DNA of 64,000 nt from Blastocatellia bacterium (GTDB lineage Bacteria > Acidobacteriota > Blastocatellia > UBA7656 > JADIYM01): contig JADIYM010000015.1 of the NCBI GenBank assembly GCA_016705245.1, positions 1-64,000 on the forward strand. Direction: 5' to 3'. Position 1 is the first letter of the stretch. Each line of letters starts with the position of its first letter. Both the position numbers and the translations under genes were made by a program. Below, one piece after another: positions 1-9,893 of the stretch. The notes under the pieces are model-generated. The model saw nothing but the letters and a program-made list of their open reading frames with translations, searched no databases and was not told where the DNA came from.

Positions 1-394
1 GTGGAAGCAGCACCTCGAGCCACTCGGTACAGACTGGCAGAAGCCTTTTCTCGAGACGGCGCCGTACCTGATTGTCGTGTTCCGGATCGACTATGCCGAG
101 CACGTGGTGGGCGATGACGCGTCGGAAGAGCCGCGAATCGAGCGTGAGAAACACTACTACGTGATGGAGTCGGTGGGGATCGCGGTTGGATTCCTCATCG
201 CCGCGATTCATGCGGCGGGCCTCGTGACCGTCACTCACACGCCGAATCCGATGAAGTTCCTCGCTGAGATCCTGGGGCGCCCGAAGAACGAACGGGCGTA
301 CCTGGTGCTGCCGGTTGGCTATCCCGCGCCGGACGCCGAGATCCCCGATATCCATCGCAAGCCGCTCGACGAGGTGGTCATGTTCGTGGAGTGA
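1..394 (+). CDS. Nitroreductase family protein, C-terminal part (5' end outside window)
   Basis: The reading frame is open from base 2 and ends at the TGA at 392-394, so only the last ~130 residues are present. They include GTDWQKPFLETAPYLIVVF, a run THTPNPMKFL, LGRPKNERAYLVLPVGYP and a PDIHRKPLDEVV ending. These match the C-terminal half of FMN-dependent nitroreductases of the iodotyrosine deiodinase-like subgroup, in which this region forms the dimer arm and part of the FMN pocket. The substrate cannot be inferred. The stop codon lies in the first bases of the downstream inverted repeat (about 390-515), so the last residue or two may have been set by that element. The next gene is convergent. 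Confidence 0.8.
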   Translation, partial: WKQHLEPLGTDWQKPFLETAPYLIVVFRIDYAEHVVGDDASEEPRIEREKHYYVMESVGIAVGFLIAAIHAAGLVTVTHTPNPMKFLAEILGRPKNERAYLVLPVGYPAPDAEIPDIHRKPLDEVVMFVE

Positions 395-515
395 GTGGAC
401 AGGATCGACAGGATTGTCGGCGGAGTTGTTGGACTCTCTTCAGTCGAAGCGGACCCCGTCCGTAGTCTCCAGGCAGATTCCAGTCAATCCTCTTCAAATC
501 CTGTCCACTCACCGC
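390..515. repeat. Intergenic inverted repeat, family C (GTGGACAGGAT type)
   Basis: The left end reads GAGTGGACAGGATCGACAG and the right end reads ATCCTGTCCACTCAC, so the outer 15-20 bases are inverted copies with a degenerate centre. It fills the whole gap between two convergent genes. Further copies lie at about 5767-5800 (half), 26093-26220 and 43880-43938. A bidirectional terminator role is possible but not shown. Confidence 0.75.
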
Positions 516-516
516 T

Positions 517-3279
517 TCACGGTCCCGTCGGTCCGAAGTTGAAGGTCAGATCCGCACCTCCCGGCGCATTCGTGTTCTTCAGGAAGAACGCGCCGTTCGT
601 CAGGTCATAGAGACCGATCGACTCGCCGCCCGCTCCGTCCCAGTTGCCCGAAATCGGCACGAGTCCGAGTCCGCCCGGCCCGAAGTTGAAAGCGAGATCC
701 GCCCCGCCGCTCGTGTTCGAGTTGCGCAGGAAAAACGTCGAGCTCGACCGGATGTAGATGCCGACCGTCGTCGTGCCGTTACCGTCCCAGTCGCCGACAA
801 TGGGTACGACGTCTGCGCCGCCGGCGCCGAACGTGAAGACGAGATTCGCCGGACCCGGCGTGTTGGCGTTGCGAAGGAAGAACGCGCCGGTCGTCGGGTC
901 GTAGAGGCCGACCGTCTCATCGCCGTCGCCGTCCCAGTCGCCGTACACTGGCGTGAGGTTCGTGCCAGGTCCGCCGAATCCAAGGACCACGTTCGCCCCG
1001 CCCGGGGAATTCGTATTCCGCAGGAAGAACGTCGACGACCCGGGCTCGAACAGTCCCACCGTCCGTGAGTTGTTCCCATCCCAATCGCCGCCGAGCGGTA
1101 TCCAGCCCGGGTTGGCTGGACCGTAGCCGAAGAACAAGTCGGCCGCGCCCGGAGCGTTCGTGTTGCGCAGGGCATACACGCCCGTCGACCGGAAGTAGAG
1201 ACCGATCGAGGCCGATCCGTTCGCGTCCCAGTCGCCGCCGACCGGAATCCGCGACGGCGCATTCGCCGCGACCGCGACGGCCGCGTAGACCGTCGTGCCC
1301 GCCAGCGTCGTGACCTCGTGATCCTGGGCGCCGCCGTCCGACCAGCCGCTGAACGCAGTGTAGGTCGTGCCGCCCACCGTCTGCGGCAGAGTGATCCCGA
1401 GCTGCCGCTTCATTCCAACGACCGACGTCGTGTCGAGCGGAGTCGTCATGGGCTGGCCGTCGAGCGTGACGTCGAGCCCGGACGGAACGGTCCGGAGTTG
1501 CAGGTTGCCGACGTTCGGGAAGATGAGCGTCGACTTCGTGTCGGGCACATTGCTCGAGTCGCGCACGGTGAGGATGATCTCGTACCAGACGTCCGTGGCG
1601 GTCTCTCCGGTGTCCGGAATGACGAAGCTCCCCGACGTGATACCAGTGATCGGCCCGAGGAACGGATGCGTGTGTTCGTTGTGATGGAACACGACGCGCC
1701 ACGTGAACGCACTTGCCGGGCGGCTTCCGTCTTCGGGGTCGACACCAGTGCCTGAGTAGTTGATCGTCTGGCCGGCGTTGTACATCGAGTTTGCCGTCGG
1801 CGAGACGATCGTCGCGACTGGCGGCGACGTTCCGATGACGATGGGAATGTCGATGCTCGTGTCCGCCAGATTCGGCGATCCGTTGTCGGTCACGGTAAGT
1901 CGCGCGATGACCGTACGCGGAGATCCGGTGTACTGATGCGTCGGGTTTGGCACGGTCGACGACGTACTGTCGCCGAAGTCCCACGAGTAGGTCAGCGCGT
2001 CGTTGTCGGGGTCCGACGATCCCGCGCTCGAGAACGTCACGTTGAACGGCGCGAGCCCGGCGATCGGCGTGGCCGACGCCATCGCGATCGGCGAACGGTT
2101 CGCGCCCGCGGCATATGTGATCCGCCGGATCTGGCCAGAGTTGATCGACGTGAACCAGATCGCGTTGTCGAAATATTCGACGTTGACCGGTCCGTTTGCG
2201 CCGGTGCCCCACGCCTCGTCCGACAGCACCTCGTTGCTTTCACTCAGGGTGAGTCGCCGGATGAATCCGTCAACGTAGTCGCCATAGAAGTACGCGTTCT
2301 GGTACTCGGTCGGAAAAGTCGTGCCGGTGTAGAACGCACCGCCTGTGATCGAGGCGCCGGTTCCACCGTGGTTGTAGACAAAGACCGGGTTCGTGAAATT
2401 GGAGTTCGAGGACTGCCCCTCGGCCGTCGGCCAGCCGTAGTTGGCGCCTGGGACGCCGATGTTCACTTCTTCCCACGTGTTCTGGCCGACGTCGGCGATG
2501 AAGAGTGCGTTGGTGCCCGGCTGGACGCTGAATCGCCACGGATTGCGAAGTCCGTAGCACCAGATCTCTTTCCGGACACCCGGCGATGGGTTGTTGAAGA
2601 ACGGATTGTCGGACGGGATCGAACCATCCTTGTTGATGCGATGGATCTTTCCGGCAAGCGTTGTCAGGCTCTGGCTGTTGCTCGAGGTGGCTCCGCCGTC
2701 CCCGCACGCTATGTAGAGTTTTCCGTCTCCCCCAAACCGGAGCTGACCGCCATTGTGGTTGCCTGCGTCGGACGGGATGAGGTCGAGCAGGATGACTTCC
2801 GATCCACCGACGACGGCGTTGCCGCTCATGGTGAATCGCGACACGCGGTTCTTCGGTGTGGCAGGCGGATTCAGGCTGCCGGCATTCGTCGTGTAGTAGA
2901 GGTAGATGAACCCGTTCGTCGAAAAATCCGGATCGAGGGCGATACCGAGCAGTCCCCGTTCCGAGTTGCTCGTCACCGAGACCGTCAGCGCGGTACCGGT
3001 GCCAAGCGGGGCGCCATTGATGTCGAAGATCCGGAGGGCTCCACCCTGCTGACAGACCAGAATCCGGTTGTCAGGCGTGAAGACGAACGAGTTCGGGGCC
3101 GAAAGGCCCGTGATGACGTTCGTCTCACTGAAGCCGGCCGGAAGCGTCGTGGCCAAAACCGTAGGGGCGGCAATCCAATACACACATGCGGCGGCTGCGA
3201 TGGCCGCGCACCCGCGGGCCGTGGCAGCGGCGGCGCGGAAACAGCGATTCAATGCGATCACGGGAATCCTCCTGAGCAC
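517..3279 (-). CDS. Secreted PQQ-type sugar (glucose/sorbosone) dehydrogenase with PKD domain and five WD-rich C-terminal repeats
   Basis: A 920-residue protein with a long positively charged signal peptide (about residues 1-43, hydrophobic core AAIAAAACVYWIAAPTVLA). Residues ~45-390 form a GSDH-type six-bladed propeller, with the typical NHNGGQLRFGGDGKLYIACG motif and GLRNPWRFSVQPGT. A PKD domain follows (YSWDFGDS), then an Ig-like segment with several histidines and a PEGA-like stretch (VPSGLDVTLDGQ). The tail holds five ~50-residue repeats of the form GDWDxNGxxTVGLY...FFLRNTN, resembling FG-GAP/VCBS-like surface repeats. Family members oxidise aldose sugars in the periplasm with PQQ, but the substrate is unknown here. 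It is transcribed away from the export-gate gene and convergent with the nitroreductase. Confidence 0.85.
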   Translation of the reverse strand: MLRRIPVIALNRCFRAAAATARGCAAIAAAACVYWIAAPTVLATTLPAGFSETNVITGLSAPNSFVFTPDNRILVCQQGGALRIFDINGAPLGTGTALTVSVTSNSERGLLGIALDPDFSTNGFIYLYYTTNAGSLNPPATPKNRVSRFTMSGNAVVGGSEVILLDLIPSDAGNHNGGQLRFGGDGKLYIACGDGGATSSNSQSLTTLAGKIHRINKDGSIPSDNPFFNNPSPGVRKEIWCYGLRNPWRFSVQPGTNALFIADVGQNTWEEVNIGVPGANYGWPTAEGQSSNSNFTNPVFVYNHGGTGASITGGAFYTGTTFPTEYQNAYFYGDYVDGFIRRLTLSESNEVLSDEAWGTGANGPVNVEYFDNAIWFTSINSGQIRRITYAAGANRSPIAMASATPIAGLAPFNVTFSSAGSSDPDNDALTYSWDFGDSTSSTVPNPTHQYTGSPRTVIARLTVTDNGSPNLADTSIDIPIVIGTSPPVATIVSPTANSMYNAGQTINYSGTGVDPEDGSRPASAFTWRVVFHHNEHTHPFLGPITGITSGSFVIPDTGETATDVWYEIILTVRDSSNVPDTKSTLIFPNVGNLQLRTVPSGLDVTLDGQPMTTPLDTTSVVGMKRQLGITLPQTVGGTTYTAFSGWSDGGAQDHEVTTLAGTTVYAAVAVAANAPSRIPVGGDWDANGSASIGLYFRSTGVYALRNTNAPGAADLFFGYGPANPGWIPLGGDWDGNNSRTVGLFEPGSSTFFLRNTNSPGGANVVLGFGGPGTNLTPVYGDWDGDGDETVGLYDPTTGAFFLRNANTPGPANLVFTFGAGGADVVPIVGDWDGNGTTTVGIYIRSSSTFFLRNSNTSGGADLAFNFGPGGLGLVPISGNWDGAGGESIGLYDLTNGAFFLKNTNAPGGADLTFNFGPTGP

Positions 3280-3662
3280 GTCGTTGAGTGAAGAACGAAG
3301 GCTGTTGGCGCGACAGGCGGGGGGAAACGCTGACGGGCATTCGCCGGTTCGTGTGGCTCGTGATTTCTGAGAGTCGTTGGGGACCGGATTGCCGTCGCAG
3401 GAAGGGACCAGTCGCGGGTTCGATTCCTGGGGCCGACGGGGGAGAGTATATCGGTTTGGGCAAGATCGGTGCGAGCAAGGGGAGCCTCCCTTACCTGAGC
3501 CTCTGCGTCTTTGCGCCTTTGCGCCTTTGCGCGAACTTCTTCAATCGCTCGAGGAGACTCGCGCAAAGGCGCAAAGGCGCAATGGACAGAAAAAACTCGG
3601 AACCACGCAACTCTCTCGCCCTCCCTTCGATCATGGGGCAGTCCACAGTCCCGGAGATCCAC
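3280..3662. other. Divergent intergenic region without a gene
   Basis: 383 bases between two divergent genes. The only clear structure is the family A inverted repeat at 3501-3583. A GGTTCGATTCC string near 3417 looks like a tRNA T-arm, but no complete cloverleaf fits. A reading frame runs through from 3288 into the export-gate gene, but its translation is repeat-derived and shows no conserved sequence before 3663. Confidence 0.6.
3501..3583. repeat. Intergenic inverted repeat, family A (GCGCAAAGGCGCAAAGG type)
   Basis: The left arm has stacked TTTGCGCC units (3510-3533) and the right arm the inverse GCGCAAAGGCGCAAAGGCGC (3561-3580), with a ~25-base loop containing CTTCTTCAATCGCTCGAGGAG. The transcript could form a long GC-rich hairpin. 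Other copies lie at about 9250-9336, 22766-22836, 23297-23373 and 35112-35202. Confidence 0.85.
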
Positions 3663-5750
3663 ATGTTCGACCGCTGGCTCGATACAACGAAGCGACTGTT
3701 CTTGCCCGACCACGGCCGCCGCCTCCCCACCGGCGAGATCGCGCTCGCCGCACTCGTCGTCGCCGTGCTCGTGATGATGATCGTGCCGCTGCCGCCAGCC
3801 GTGCTCGACTTTCTGATCGCACTGAACCTGGCCGTTTCACTGGCGCTTCTGCTCGTCGCACTGTGCGTCGCCGATTCCTCGAGGCTCGCAGCACTTCCGT
3901 CGATCCTCCTGCTAGCTACGCTCTTCAGGCTCGGCCTGAACGTCTCGACGACGCGACTGGTCCTGCTCGACGGCGATGCCGGACGGATCGTCGAGGCGTT
4001 CGGCAAGATCGTCGTCTCGGGAAACCTCGTCGTTGGTTGCGTCGTGTTCCTCGTCCTCGCGATCGTCCAGTTCATCGTCATCGCGAAAGGCGCCGAACGC
4101 GTCGCCGAAGTCGCCGCGCGGTTCACGCTCGGCGCGGTGCCGGGCAAACGGATGGCCATCGACGCGGATCTGCGCGCCGGTTCGGTCACGCTGGAGGACG
4201 CGCAGGAGCGTCGCCGTTCGCTCGAGCGCGAGTCGCAGCTCTACGGCGCTCTCGACGGCGCGATGAAGTTCATCAAGGGCGACGCCATCGCCGGCCTCGC
4301 CATCGTCGCCGTGAACATCGTCGGTGGGCTCGGCGTCGGGATGCTCCAGAAGGGCATGTCGATGTCGGAGGCGGCATCGCACTACGCCGTCCTGACGATC
4401 GGCGACGGACTGGCTGCGCAGTTGCCGTCGCTACTCGTCTCGGCGACGGCGGGGCTCGTCGTGACGCGAGTTCCGGACGGCGACACGCTTGGAGGCGACA
4501 TCGCCGACCAGTTCTCGGCGCAGCCTAAGGCACTGCTCGCGACGGCGGGCCTGCTTGCGGTCCTCGGACTCCTGCCCGGCCTGCCCGCGCTGCCTTTCCT
4601 CGTTTTCGCGGGGCTGGCGGCGGTCGCAGGAGGCGTGCGATTCCGGCGATCCGAGAGCCTGACGACGGGCGCATCGAAGTCACCGTCGCCGGGCGTTTCA
4701 CGCGCGGCCGAGCGCGCCCTCACGCTCCCGTCGGGCACGACGGTTCGAATTGCGGCGGGCTCCAGGCTCGCCGCCGCAATCGCCGCGGATGGACGCGCGG
4801 CATTCGACGCCGCGTTGGGCGACATCCGGGCTGGAATCTGGGCCAGCCTCGGCGTGAGGTTTCCGGACGTGGCCCTCGAAACGGTTGCCGCGTCGCCACC
4901 CCTCGGCTTCGACGTTTCGGTGGGCGCCGCCTCGTGCGCGTCGGGAGTTATTCCGGACCGTGAGCGCTGGATTGGTGCCTCGACCCACGAGCTCGCCGCC
5001 ATTCGGATCGAGGCGACATCGGACGGTGGCGTCGTGACAGGTCGCGATGGCGCGTGGTCGACGGTAGAGGCGGCCTCAATCGCCGAGCAGGCGGGACTCG
5101 TCGTCGCGACGCAGTCCGGAGCGCTGGCCCGGGTCGTCGAGCGCGCCGTCAGGTCGAACGCCGGCGAGTTTCTCGGCGTCCAGGAAGCCCGGGACCTCGC
5201 CGATCAGCTCGAGGCCACACATCCTGCACTTGTGGCCGAAGTCGTTCCGCGGCTCGTGTCGCTCGCGCAACTCGCCGACGTGCTTCGGCGCCTCGTCTCC
5301 GAGCAGGTCTCGATCCGCGACCTGCGGGCATCTTCAGCGCTTGCGGCGAATGCGCCACGCGAGCCCGAGCCGGCACTGCTGACGGAGCGTGTCCGCGCCC
5401 ACCTGCGCCGGCAGCTCTCCGCCGACGCCACCGGAGGCAGGCCAACCGTGCCCGTGATCGAGCTCGATCCGGACCTCGAGCTCGCGTTCCGCGAAGCGGC
5501 GCGATACGCGGATCCGACCGGCCCGCCTCCGGTCGACCCAAACGTCGCCCGTCGGATCGTGCAGTCGGTTCGCGATCTGGCATCACTCGATCGCGATCCG
5601 ACGGCGCAGGAGCCAATCGTGCTGACGGCCTCCGAGATTCGCCGACACGTTCGATGGCTGATCGAGTCCGACGCGCCGTGGCTGCGGGTGTATGCGCCGC
5701 AGGAGCTGTTGCCGGGTGTGGTGCCGCAGCGGGTCGGGACACTCGGTTAG
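3663..5750 (+). CDS. sctV: FHIPEP family export-gate protein, SctV/FlhA type
   Basis: A 695-residue protein, the usual length for type III secretion/flagellar export gates. ATG 3663 (MFDRWLDTTK) is chosen because the frame upstream is repeat sequence. The first ~310 residues hold about eight membrane helices. The conserved cytoplasmic loop carries PGKRMAIDADLRAG, and ERESQLYGALDGAMKFIKGD is closer to SctV (injectisome) than to FlhA. The C-terminal ~350 residues are the soluble nonameric-ring domain, with VSIRDLRA and LTERVRAHLRRQL. In known systems it binds chaperone-substrate complexes and works with SctRST/SctU. No other type III or flagellar gene is present within 60 kb, so it is either an orphan or part of a scattered system. 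Confidence 0.85.
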   Translation: MFDRWLDTTKRLFLPDHGRRLPTGEIALAALVVAVLVMMIVPLPPAVLDFLIALNLAVSLALLLVALCVADSSRLAALPSILLLATLFRLGLNVSTTRLVLLDGDAGRIVEAFGKIVVSGNLVVGCVVFLVLAIVQFIVIAKGAERVAEVAARFTLGAVPGKRMAIDADLRAGSVTLEDAQERRRSLERESQLYGALDGAMKFIKGDAIAGLAIVAVNIVGGLGVGMLQKGMSMSEAASHYAVLTIGDGLAAQLPSLLVSATAGLVVTRVPDGDTLGGDIADQFSAQPKALLATAGLLAVLGLLPGLPALPFLVFAGLAAVAGGVRFRRSESLTTGASKSPSPGVSRAAERALTLPSGTTVRIAAGSRLAAAIAADGRAAFDAALGDIRAGIWASLGVRFPDVALETVAASPPLGFDVSVGAASCASGVIPDRERWIGASTHELAAIRIEATSDGGVVTGRDGAWSTVEAASIAEQAGLVVATQSGALARVVERAVRSNAGEFLGVQEARDLADQLEATHPALVAEVVPRLVSLAQLADVLRRLVSEQVSIRDLRASSALAANAPREPEPALLTERVRAHLRRQLSADATGGRPTVPVIELDPDLELAFREAARYADPTGPPPVDPNVARRIVQSVRDLASLDRDPTAQEPIVLTASEIRRHVRWLIESDAPWLRVYAPQELLPGVVPQRVGTLG

Positions 5751-5766
5751 CCGGTGTGCGAGCGAG

Positions 5767-5800
5767 GTGAGTGGACAGGACTGTCAGGATTCACGGAGGA
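5767..5800. repeat. Family C repeat, half element
   Basis: GTGAGTGGACAGGACTGTCAGGATTCACGG matches one arm of the elements at 390-515 and 26093-26220, without an opposite arm. It lies in the 58-base gap between two co-directional genes and ends in the GGAGG that serves as the ribosome binding site of the next gene. Confidence 0.6.
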
Positions 5801-5808
5801 TGCACGGG

Positions 5809-6504
5809 ATGCGCCAAGGGAAGAAGAATCCTCCGAGTGTCGTTCGGTGCGTGCTGTTCGATCTCGACGGGACGCTCGTGGATTCGAGACGTGACATCGC
5901 CGCTGCACTCGATGATGCGCTTGCTGTGCATGGGATCGCCCCGATTGGCGTCGACCGGCTGGCGCCGCTCGTCGGCGACGGCGTTTCGATGCTGATCCGG
6001 AGGGCGCTGACGCTGACGGAGATGCCGCTGGACCTCGAGCCGGCCGTCCTCCCCACGTATCTCGAGGCGTACGAGAGAAGGCATCTCGAGACGACGACGG
6101 CGTATGCCGGTGTTCCCGAAGCCATCGAGGCGTTGGCCGAGCGCGAAGTCGCGATGGCCGTCGTCACCAATAAGCCTCACGGCTTCTCGGTATCGATCCT
6201 CGAGCATCTCGGATTGATGCGGTACCTGCGCGTCGTCATCGGCGGCGACAGCATGGTGCATCGCAAGCCTGCGCCCGAGCCGCTTCTTTCGGCGATCGCG
6301 ACGTGCGATGCGGTGCCCGAGACATCGGTCATCGTCGGCGACGGCGACACGGACATGCAGGCCGGCATCGCGGCGGGGCTCTACACGATCGGGGTGACTT
6401 ACGGATTCCGGTCCGCAGCGCAACTCGTCGATGCCGGTGCCGATGTGCTCATCGACCGGATGGACGAGCTGGCGCGGGTGCTCGATCAGAACCGCGAGCG
6501 GTAG
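5809..6504 (+). CDS. gph: HAD-superfamily phosphatase, phosphoglycolate phosphatase-like
   Basis: A ~231-residue protein with all four HAD motifs: FDLDGTLVDS (nucleophile Asp), VVTNKP (motif II Thr), HRKPAPEP (motif III Lys) and VGDGDTDMQA (motif IV Asp pair). The helical C1 cap sits between motifs I and II. The layout fits Gph-type phosphatases, which remove 2-phosphoglycolate produced by DNA repair or Rubisco oxygenation. Exact substrate specificity in this family cannot be read from sequence. ATG 5809 is preferred because GGAGG lies nine bases upstream; ATG 5800 abuts that GGAGG. The last residues (NRER and TAG stop) are encoded by the left arm of the family D repeat at 6494. Confidence 0.85.
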   Translation: MRQGKKNPPSVVRCVLFDLDGTLVDSRRDIAAALDDALAVHGIAPIGVDRLAPLVGDGVSMLIRRALTLTEMPLDLEPAVLPTYLEAYERRHLETTTAYAGVPEAIEALAEREVAMAVVTNKPHGFSVSILEHLGLMRYLRVVIGGDSMVHRKPAPEPLLSAIATCDAVPETSVIVGDGDTDMQAGIAAGLYTIGVTYGFRSAAQLVDAGADVLIDRMDELARVLDQNRER

Positions 6505-6577
6505 CGAGTGGCCTGCGGACGGATTGGCGATCGAACGACCGTCGGCGGACCACTCGCTACCGCTCGCGGTTCCGGTG

Positions 6578-6584
<7 letters not shown>
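6494..6584. repeat. Intergenic inverted repeat, family D (CCGCGAGCGGTAGCGAG type)
   Basis: ACCGCGAGCGGTAGCGAGTG is inverted as CACTCGCTACCGCTCGCGGT, with a ~45-base centre. It lies between convergent gph and thiC and contains both of their stop codons (TAG at 6502-6504, and the complement of TAG at 6578-6580). Related copies lie at 46651-46797, 53655-53790 and 53805-53908. Confidence 0.85.
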
Positions 6585-8113
<1,529 letters not shown>

Positions 8114-8126
8114 TGGTTTGGTTGGG

Positions 8127-9153
8127 TTATCCGCCGATGGAGGCCATCGTTTCTGCTGAGGGTGTGAAGCCCGGCTCGTTGATGCCGTGGCCGGCTTCCT
8201 TGGTCGCAACCGTCGCGATGAGGAACTGGCGAATCTCGTCGTCTGATGCGCCGCCGCGGACGAGGAACTTGAGGTCGTGCGACCTGGACGAGAAGAGGCA
8301 CGTCCGGAGCCGTCCGTCGGCCGTCAGCCGCAACCGGCTGCAGCCGTCGCAGAAGGGCTCGGTGATCGTCGTGATGAAGCCGAGCTCGCCCGGAGCGCCG
8401 TCGGCGAAGCGGTACCGCGTCGCGGTTTCGCTCCGGCTGGCACGTTCGACCGGCACGAGCGCGTAGCGTTCACGAATCATCCCGAGCATCTCGGCGCCCG
8501 AGACGACCTGCGTCCGATCCCAGTCCTTCTTGCCGTCGAGCGGCATGTATTCGATGAAGCGGACGGTGAGGTCGTGCGAACGAGCAAAGTCCGCGAAGTC
8601 GACGACTTCGTCCTCGTTGAAGCCGCGGATGACGACGCAGTTCACCTTGATCGGTCCGAGCCCAGCGGCACGCCCCGCCTCGATGCCCTCGAGGACTCGG
8701 GAGAGCGCGTCGCGGCCCGTCAGGAGCGCGAACTTGGCAGTCTTCATCGAGTCGAGGCTGACGGTGATGCGCCCTGAACCCGGCCGCCGCGGCTTCTCCG
8801 CGTTTTCGGGAAGGAAATACGCGTTCGTCGTGCGCGAGGTCGATGTCTCCGGCGACCGAGGAAATCATCTCGACGAGTCGCGACAGGTCTCGTCGCAGCA
8901 AAGGTTCTCCGCCGGTGAGTCGAATCTTCCGGATGCCGAGCGGAACCGCGACCTCGATGATGCGGGTGATTTCTTCGTAGGTCAGGATCTCGGAACGCGC
9001 GATCCAGTTGTTGTGTTCTTCGGGCAGGCAATAGACGCAGCGGAAGTTGCAGCGATCCGTGAGCGATACGCGCAGGTCCGTGATCCGCCGTCCGAACGAG
9101 TCGGTCAGGCCCTGATCACGGGAATTGCCCAGCATTGGAAGCTCGCGAATCAT
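8127..9153 (-). CDS. moaA: GTP 3',8-cyclase MoaA (frameshifted near 8770-8845)
   Basis: The first step of molybdenum cofactor synthesis. The N-terminal part has the radical SAM motif CNFRCVYC and LTGGEPLLRRDL. The C-terminal part has the second cluster motif FCDGCSRLRLTADGRLRTCLF and the required C-terminal GG. The frame breaks after GDIDLA, where the expected TTNAYFLPENAEK continues in another frame. A third switch is seen between AAGFR and RITVSLDSMK. The span is therefore about 342 residues with two or three indels within ~80 bases. If real, the gene is dead; sequencing error is more likely because both ends are perfectly conserved. Start ATG 9153; ATG 9135 is an alternative. Confidence 0.85.
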
Positions 9154-9249
9154 AGTCCACAGCTCGCACCGCAGTATTCGCGAATCTTAACCTCGCGACT
9201 TGGTGAACACAACGAAGCAAGTCGCGCGGCAGGAAGCGGAACAGGTCCT

Positions 9250-9336
9250 TGCGTCTTCCTTTGCGCCTTCGCGCCTTTGCGAGTATCTCTTCAAGCAGTC
9301 GAAGAAGTCCCCGCAAAGGCGCAAAGGCGCAAAGGA
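9250..9336. repeat. Intergenic inverted repeat, family A
   Basis: TTGCGCCTTCGCGCCTTTGC is mirrored by CCGCAAAGGCGCAAAGGCGC, with the loop TATCTCTTCAAGCAGTCGAAG. It lies directly downstream of the leftward response-regulator gene and upstream of moaA. Confidence 0.85.
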
Positions 9337-9351
9337 AAACGCGAAACCCGC

Positions 9352-9738
9352 TCAGCGCATACCGAGCAGGAACCGGCTCACAACCTCGTGAATCTGGTCG
9401 TAGCCGAGCGGCTTGGCAATCGCTTCGTTGGCGCCGGCGTCGACCGCGTCGAGGCAGCAGCTGCTGCCGAGGGCCGATATCGCAACGATCGGTACGCTCG
9501 CTAGCCCGTTCTCGGAGGCCCGGAGCGTGCGGATCAGATCGATGCCGTTCATCAGGGGCATGTTCACGTCGGTGATCACGAGGTCGGGATGGTTGGCGCG
9601 CGCGAGGCCGAGCGCTTCAACTCCGTCGGCAGCGCGCAGAACCCGATAACCATCCATCTCGAGCATGACCGCGAGCATCTCGCGACTGTCAGCGTGATCC
9701 TCAGCCAGGAGGACCGTGAGCTTCGTCCGTTCCGTCAT
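9352..9738 (-). CDS. Single-domain response regulator (CheY-like receiver)
   Basis: 128 residues consisting only of a receiver domain. It has the acidic pocket in LLAEDHADSREM, the phospho-acceptor Asp in DLVITDVNMPLMNG, the switch Ser in AISALG and the conserved Lys in AIAKPLG. There is no output domain, so it should act by protein-protein contact, for example in a phosphorelay or on motility machinery. No kinase gene adjoins it. Start MTERTKLTV at 9738; the open frame upstream is not conserved. The 3' end abuts a family A repeat. Confidence 0.85.
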   Translation of the reverse strand: MTERTKLTVLLAEDHADSREMLAVMLEMDGYRVLRAADGVEALGLARANHPDLVITDVNMPLMNGIDLIRTLRASENGLASVPIVAISALGSSCCLDAVDAGANEAIAKPLGYDQIHEVVSRFLLGMR

Positions 9739-9893
9739 CCGGCGTACCCCGCGGGTTCTCCAGTGTTCGTTACCATCCTTGACGGTACCGGAGGGGTTCC
9801 GATGGCGCAAGTCCATTGTTTGCCGTTCCTGCAGGCAGCCACCGACGTTTCGCGGTAGGATGGCCAGCGTGGCGGATCCAAGGAGGAATCCCG

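Noticed and set aside
3405..3445. tRNA T-arm-like string (GGTTCGATTCC) with a flanking GGCCGAC
   Set aside because: The T-stem has a mismatch, and no matching acceptor, D-arm or anticodon stem can be built at the right spacing.
3288..3662. An N-terminal extension of the export-gate protein by 125 residues
   Set aside because: The added sequence is translated family A repeat and intergenic DNA; the conserved family N-terminus begins at 3663.
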